A DNA stretch of 64,000 nt from Glycomyces sp. TRM65418 (lineage in GTDB: Bacteria; Actinomycetota; Actinomycetes; Mycobacteriales; Micromonosporaceae): contig NZ_JAJFAX010000005.1 of NCBI RefSeq assembly GCF_019710475.1, positions 186,001 to 250,000 on the forward strand, in the 5' to 3' direction. Below, in pieces: positions 60,638 to 64,000 of this stretch. Position numbers and translations under genes: made by a program. Positions within the stretch are counted from its first letter, which is position 1; each line of letters opens with the position of its first letter. The notes beneath the pieces are model-generated. The model ran no database searches. It saw only the letters and a list, made by a program, of their open reading frames with translations, and was not told the origin of the DNA.

Positions 60638-60765
60638 ACAAAATTTTCCCGAGCGACGGTCGCTGGGCGGTCGTCCGGTAGGACGGCATGAAGCCACCGC
60701 CCTACGGGGGTCGGTGACGATCAGTGCCCGATCGGCGCGCGGCGCAGGTCGCCTGCGATCGGGGG

Positions 60766-61368
60766 CTACGGGTCCAAGGCCCGCAACGTGGTCGCGACGA
60801 TGTCCTCCAGACGGTCCGAAGCCGTGCCGCCCTGCGAGGTGATGCGCAGGCCCGCGATCGAGGCGTTGACGAACGCGGCGAGGCCCTCGGCGCTCACCTG
60901 GTCGGTGATCTCACCTGCGGCCTGGCCTACCCGCAGCACGTCGGCGAGCAGATGCAGGCGCGCGGCGGTGTCCTCGTCGACGCGCCGCATACTCTCGACG
61001 TGCTCCGCGTCGTCGGCCAGTTCGGCGACCGTGTTCACCGCCAGGCAGCCTCGCGGTTCGCCGGCTGACACGCGTTCGGCCTCCTCGGAGGCGATGAGCC
61101 GCAGCAGGGTCGCGATGCGGTCGCGCACCGGACGAGCGGTGTCGCCGAGGATCGCCTCGCCGCGCTCCCGCGTCCGGGTCAAGTAGGCGCCGAGGCACTC
61201 GGCGAACAGCGCGTCCTTGCTGCCGAAGCTGTTGTAGAGGCTGCTGCGCCCCAGGCCGGTGGCCTGGCACAGGTCTTCGGCGCTGGTGGCGTGCAGCCCG
61301 TGGCGCAGGAACGTCCTCGTCGCCGCCTCGACGACGTGGTCGCGCTCGAAGCTCAGTGGTCTCGCCAT
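60766..61368 (-). CDS. TetR/AcrR-family regulator of the MFS exporter
   Basis: 200 residues. DNA-binding FERDHVVEAATRTFLRHGLH and ATSAEDLCQATGLGRSSLYN; C-terminal part like TetR_C_6/16 regulators with Cys at about 107 (EPRGCLAVNTVAELA). It lies directly before the MFS gene (163 bp). ATG 61368 has TACGGT at 6 nt and so a leaderless start; a dyad overlaps that box. Confidence 0.9.
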   Translation of the reverse strand: MARPLSFERDHVVEAATRTFLRHGLHATSAEDLCQATGLGRSSLYNSFGSKDALFAECLGAYLTRTRERGEAILGDTARPVRDRIATLLRLIASEEAERVSAGEPRGCLAVNTVAELADDAEHVESMRRVDEDTAARLHLLADVLRVGQAAGEITDQVSAEGLAAFVNASIAGLRITSQGGTASDRLEDIVATTLRALDP

Positions 61369-61377
61369 GGGCATACC

Positions 61378-61394
61378 GTAACAGGTTCTGTAAC
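61378..61394. promoter_or_regulatory. TetR auto-operator
   Basis: GTAACAG-GTT-CTGTAAC, a dyad with one mismatch, overlapping the -10 box of the TetR gene. Confidence 0.6.
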
Positions 61395-61665
61395 GACATG
61401 TCCATAACTGGCCGGGGCGAGTCGGCGGCGTCTTCGAGGACCGTCGCGCACCGCCGCGTTCAGGACCCGCGGCTCGATGATTCCGGGATGGCATTGCGCT
61501 GCGCCACCGCCGAATTCGACGCCTCCAGTGGCGAGCCCCGGTACGGCGATCCCTCGGCCGCTCGTCCGGGGCGTTCCTCAGTGTCGGCCGGGTCGATGCT
61601 CCACAGGCGATGGCCGCGAGGGCGGGGGAGGCGACGGCGTCCGACCCGGCACGCATCCGCCGAGG

Positions 61666-62061
61666 TCAGCGTGCGGCGTTCGCCCCGCTCATTTCCAGCG
61701 CCTCGTCGACGTCGGCCGCCGCGATGACCTCGTCCAGGATCTCCCTGGAGCGCATGAGATCCGCGATCTGGCGGTCGATGCGCTCGCGTTCGGCGCGGAG
61801 GTCCTGGGCGAGCCGGGCCGTGGCGTGCTCGTTCGGGCCGCCGTCCTCGTCGCGCATGCAGGGCAGGATGCTGTCGATGGCGCGGCTGTTGAGCCCGGCG
61901 GCGTAGAGGACCTGGATGCGGATGACCCGGTCGACCGCGCGCTCGCCGTACTCGCGGTGCCCGCCCGGGGTACGGTCGGAGACGAGCAGGCCCTGCTGCT
62001 CGTAGTAGCGCAGCGAGCGGACGCTGACCCCGGTCCGGCGGGCGAGTTCCCCGATTCGCAT
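61666..62061 (-). CDS. MerR-family transcriptional regulator 2
   Basis: 131 residues. MRIGELARRTGVSVRSLRYY winged helix, EQQGLLVSDRTPGGHREYGE wing, and a coiled coil (AERERIDRQIADLMRSREIL). It resembles MerR1 at 48316 along its length. One Cys (ILPCMRDED) is at the same place as in MerR1. Divergent from the Old Yellow Enzyme, with a perfect dyad in the shared region. GAGG precedes the ATG. Confidence 0.9.
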   Translation of the reverse strand: MRIGELARRTGVSVRSLRYYEQQGLLVSDRTPGGHREYGERAVDRVIRIQVLYAAGLNSRAIDSILPCMRDEDGGPNEHATARLAQDLRAERERIDRQIADLMRSREILDEVIAAADVDEALEMSGANAAR

Positions 62062-62082
62062 GGCGTGCCTCACAATCCCTTG

Positions 62083-62104
62083 AACCTGACATCGGTGTCA
62101 GGTT
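62083..62104 (+). promoter_or_regulatory. MerR-type operator/promoter of the OYE gene
   Basis: AACCTGACA-TCGG-TGTCAGGTT: perfect 9-bp arms with a 4-nt centre, inside a 20-bp spacer between TTGAAC (62080-62085) and TACGGT (62106-62111). ATG follows 6 nt after the -10 box. Confidence 0.8.
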
Positions 62105-62117
62105 CTACGGTACCCGC

Positions 62118-63242
62118 ATGACGAACGACAGCAAGGCCCAGCGCCTCTTCGAACCCGCCCGACTCGGCACCCTTCGACTGCCGAACCGCCTGGTCATGCC
62201 CCCGATGAGCCGCAACCGCGCCGCCGAGGGCGGCGTGCCGACGCCGCTCATGGCCGAGTACTACGCGCAGCGCGCCTCCGCCGGCCTCATCGTCGCGGAA
62301 GCGAGCACGCCGAGCCAGGTCGGCTACACCTACCCGGGCATCCCCGGCGTCTTCACCGAACCCCAGGTAGACGGATGGAGGCAGGTGATCAGTGCGATCC
62401 ACGGCGCGGGCGGCCGCGTCTTCCTCCAGGTGGAGCACGGCGGCCGGATCGGCCACCCCGAGACCAGCGGCCTGGTCCCGATGGCCCCCTCCCCGATCGC
62501 GCTGCCCGGCTACATCCACGTCCCGAGCGGCCACGGCGAGCCCGTCGTGCCGCGCGAGATGACCACGGCCGACATCCGGTCTACAGTGGATGACTTCGTG
62601 GCCGCGGCCCGCAACGCGATCCGCGCCGGAGCCGACGGCGTCGAGGTCCACTCGGCGAACGGCTACCTGCTCAACCAGTTCCTCGCCACCAGCACCAACC
62701 AGCGCACCGACGCCTACGGCGGCACGATCGCGAACCGCATCCGGTTCGTCGTCGAAGTCGTCGAGGCCGTCGCCGCCGCGATCGGGCCCGAACGCACCGG
62801 GCTGCGGATCTCGCCCGGCAACCCGCACAACGGCATCGAGATGGACGACGCCGACCGGCTCTTCCCGGCGCTGCTCGACGCGATCGCGCCGGTCGGCCTC
62901 GCGTACCTCCACCTCGCCTACGCCTCGCCGACACCGCTGTTCGCGGAGCTGCGGCGGCGCTGGCAGAGCGTCCTGATCGCCAACCCGTCCGACCCGGCGG
63001 CGCCCGAGTCGGAGCCGATCCCCGCCGACGGGGGCCTCGCCGCCGCGACGGCCATGCTGGACGCGGGAGCGGACCTGATCGCGATCGGCCGCCCGTTCCT
63101 GGCCAACCCCGACCTGCCCGAGCGGCTGCGGACGGGCGCGCCGGTCAACCCGATCCGCAAGGACGTCCCGCTGTACGGCGGCGGGGCCGAAGGGTACACC
63201 GACTACCCGACCCTGGCATCGCTCACGCCCGCCGACGCGTAG
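62118..63242 (+). CDS. Old Yellow Enzyme-family NADH:flavin oxidoreductase (alkene reductase)
   Basis: 374 residues, one FMN-binding TIM barrel: LGTLRLPNRLVMPPMSRNRA at the start, FLQVEHGGRIGHPETSG, VEVHSANGYLLNQFLATSTN with the catalytic His-Asn pair, and IAIGRPFLANPDLPERL. OYEs reduce the C=C bond of unsaturated carbonyls and nitro-compounds with NADPH. The regulator next door would sense such stress. Leaderless start. Confidence 0.95.
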   Translation: MTNDSKAQRLFEPARLGTLRLPNRLVMPPMSRNRAAEGGVPTPLMAEYYAQRASAGLIVAEASTPSQVGYTYPGIPGVFTEPQVDGWRQVISAIHGAGGRVFLQVEHGGRIGHPETSGLVPMAPSPIALPGYIHVPSGHGEPVVPREMTTADIRSTVDDFVAAARNAIRAGADGVEVHSANGYLLNQFLATSTNQRTDAYGGTIANRIRFVVEVVEAVAAAIGPERTGLRISPGNPHNGIEMDDADRLFPALLDAIAPVGLAYLHLAYASPTPLFAELRRRWQSVLIANPSDPAAPESEPIPADGGLAAATAMLDAGADLIAIGRPFLANPDLPERLRTGAPVNPIRKDVPLYGGGAEGYTDYPTLASLTPADA

Positions 63243-63305
63243 AGCTCGCAGCGGCGAAGCGCATCTGCCGCTCCTCACAGTGAAAGGGGATGCCCCGTAC
63301 CGGAT

Positions 63306-63339
63306 GCGGGGCGGCCGCCATGCGGTGGCCGCCCCGCAC
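63306..63339 (+). terminator. Terminator of the OYE gene
   Basis: Perfect 12-bp arms (TGCGGGGCGGCC and its complement), with three further inner pairs and a 4-nt loop, 64 bp after the stop. Confidence 0.75.
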
Positions 63340-63440
63340 GCCGTGTACTCGACGGCAACTCGTTGGCAAGCGTCGGCCGGTAGGTTCTGATCCGTTGCGG
63401 CGGCCACGGCCACTACGCCACCGAGAGGAATGGAACGTCT

Positions 63441-63830
63441 ATGAGCGGTGCCGGAGTATTCGCGATGGAACCCGAGCAGGTCCACGATGCCGTGGAAGAC
63501 CTGTTCGATATCGAAAGCGAGGTGGACACGGCCGCGGCGGAGATCAAGGACGAGACCTCGACCGTCGGCTCGGCGCTGACCGGAAGCAACTTCGCCGTCG
63601 GCGAAGCGCTCACCTCGGCCGGGACCTGGTGGCACGGCATGCGAGCAGGCGGTTTCGGCCGCCGTTTGGGCAACATGGGCGAGTATCTCGCCACCTGCGC
63701 CGAAACAGCCGTCGAGATCGACGAGTACAACGCGGACGACTTCCGCCGGCACGCCGACCTCGTCCGCTATGCGGACCGACCGAACGCCCAGGTCGAGGCC
63801 TACCCCTCGAATCCCCGCGGCGGCCTGTAG
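63441..63830 (+). CDS. WXG100-like/ESX-secretion-associated small protein
   Basis: 129 residues, no signal peptide. A helical N-terminal hairpin (EPEQVHDAVEDLFDIESEVD ... GTWWHGMRAGGFGRRLG) resembles ESX/type VII substrates and their partners, with Trp-Trp near residue 64 in place of the classic WXG turn. The gene is followed after 9 bp by the start of another protein with a related helix pattern, so both would be made as a pair. Confidence 0.65.
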   Translation: MSGAGVFAMEPEQVHDAVEDLFDIESEVDTAAAEIKDETSTVGSALTGSNFAVGEALTSAGTWWHGMRAGGFGRRLGNMGEYLATCAETAVEIDEYNADDFRRHADLVRYADRPNAQVEAYPSNPRGGL

Positions 63831-63839
63831 GCGAACACC

Positions 63840-64000
63840 ATGGGAACCTCTCTGACCTGGGAAGACCTCTCACTCGCCGACCTGGAGCCGCTGTCCCGAC
63901 TCGCCGCCTCCTGGGCGTCGCACACCTCGGCCATGCTCGAGGCGGCCGAGCGGGTGACCGGCGACATCGTCGGCGACACGCTCAGCGCCGACCACTTCGA
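63840..64000 (+). CDS. Partial gene at window end, probable second protein of the ESX-type pair
   Basis: Open from ATG 63840 to the window edge (53 codons). GTSLTWEDLSLADLEPLSRL and AASWASHTSAMLEAAERVTG look helical and resemble the first helices of large type VII-secreted proteins. The rest is outside the window, so nothing more can be said. Confidence 0.5.
   Translation, partial: MGTSLTWEDLSLADLEPLSRLAASWASHTSAMLEAAERVTGDIVGDTLSADHF

Noticed and set aside
1-64000. CRISPR arrays, insertion sequences, rRNA or tRNA genes
   Set aside because: No regularly spaced repeats, transposase motifs or tRNA cloverleaf patterns were seen on reading both strands; a tool search could still find a diverged one.

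Overview
The window is high-GC DNA from a filamentous-type actinobacterium. The lineage markers are a bifunctional-type Dcd, a mycothiol-isomerase-like protein, an XRE/DUF397 pair, an ESX-type WXG gene, a chaplin-like secreted protein, LAL-type LuxR regulators and a SigB/SigF partner-switching set. The mix would suit Glycomycetales or Micromonosporales, but that is inference and no 16S rRNA is present. I see no tRNA, rRNA, CRISPR or insertion sequence. At least sixteen genes appear to be leaderless: a TAnnnT box sits 6-7 nt before the start codon and no Shine-Dalgarno sequence is visible.

Layout. 1-8.6 kb: end of ppk with mutT1, a GH3 glycosidase, and a membrane-anchored Hsp70/beta-propeller protein coupled to an SRPBCC protein. 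8.6-14.1 kb: two secreted proteins (one with four chaplin-like repeats), a DUF368/PopT-type transporter, a membrane protein of unknown function and a secreted binding-protein-like protein. 14.3-18.7 kb: ArsR, LacI, a HAD phosphatase and radA. 19-29 kb: two paralogous LuxR (LAL) regulators, each followed divergently by an MFS-type gene, with an FMN reductase and a FitAB/VapBC-type toxin-antitoxin pair between them. 29-38.4 kb: HMG-CoA lyase, TetR, an MscS-like channel, dcd, a DHFR-like reductase, a GT-C-type membrane protein, a GT2 glycosyltransferase and an erythromycin-esterase-like protein.

38.5-47.5 kb is the most coherent unit. A GntR/FCD regulator and lutABC (L-lactate oxidation) read leftward. 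A five-gene non-phosphorylating L-fucose pathway reads rightward: dehydrogenase, lactonase, 2-keto-3-deoxyfuconate-cleaving hydrolase, fuconate dehydratase and 2-keto-3-deoxyfuconate dehydrogenase. The predicted products are pyruvate and L-lactate, and the lactate would be the substrate of LutABC. A palindromic operator lies between the two arms.

47.5-64 kb: an SDR gene with a divergent MerR regulator; a MEDS/HATPase kinase, SigB/SigF-type sigma factor and STAS protein; an AT-rich scar with a gene remnant; a serine hydrolase; an XRE/DUF397 pair; a PQQ-propeller lipoprotein; an MBL-fold hydrolase; an MFS exporter with TetR; an Old Yellow Enzyme with its own MerR; and the start of an ESX-type gene pair. 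Both MerR units show a 20-bp promoter spacer holding a related CCTGAC-type inverted repeat.
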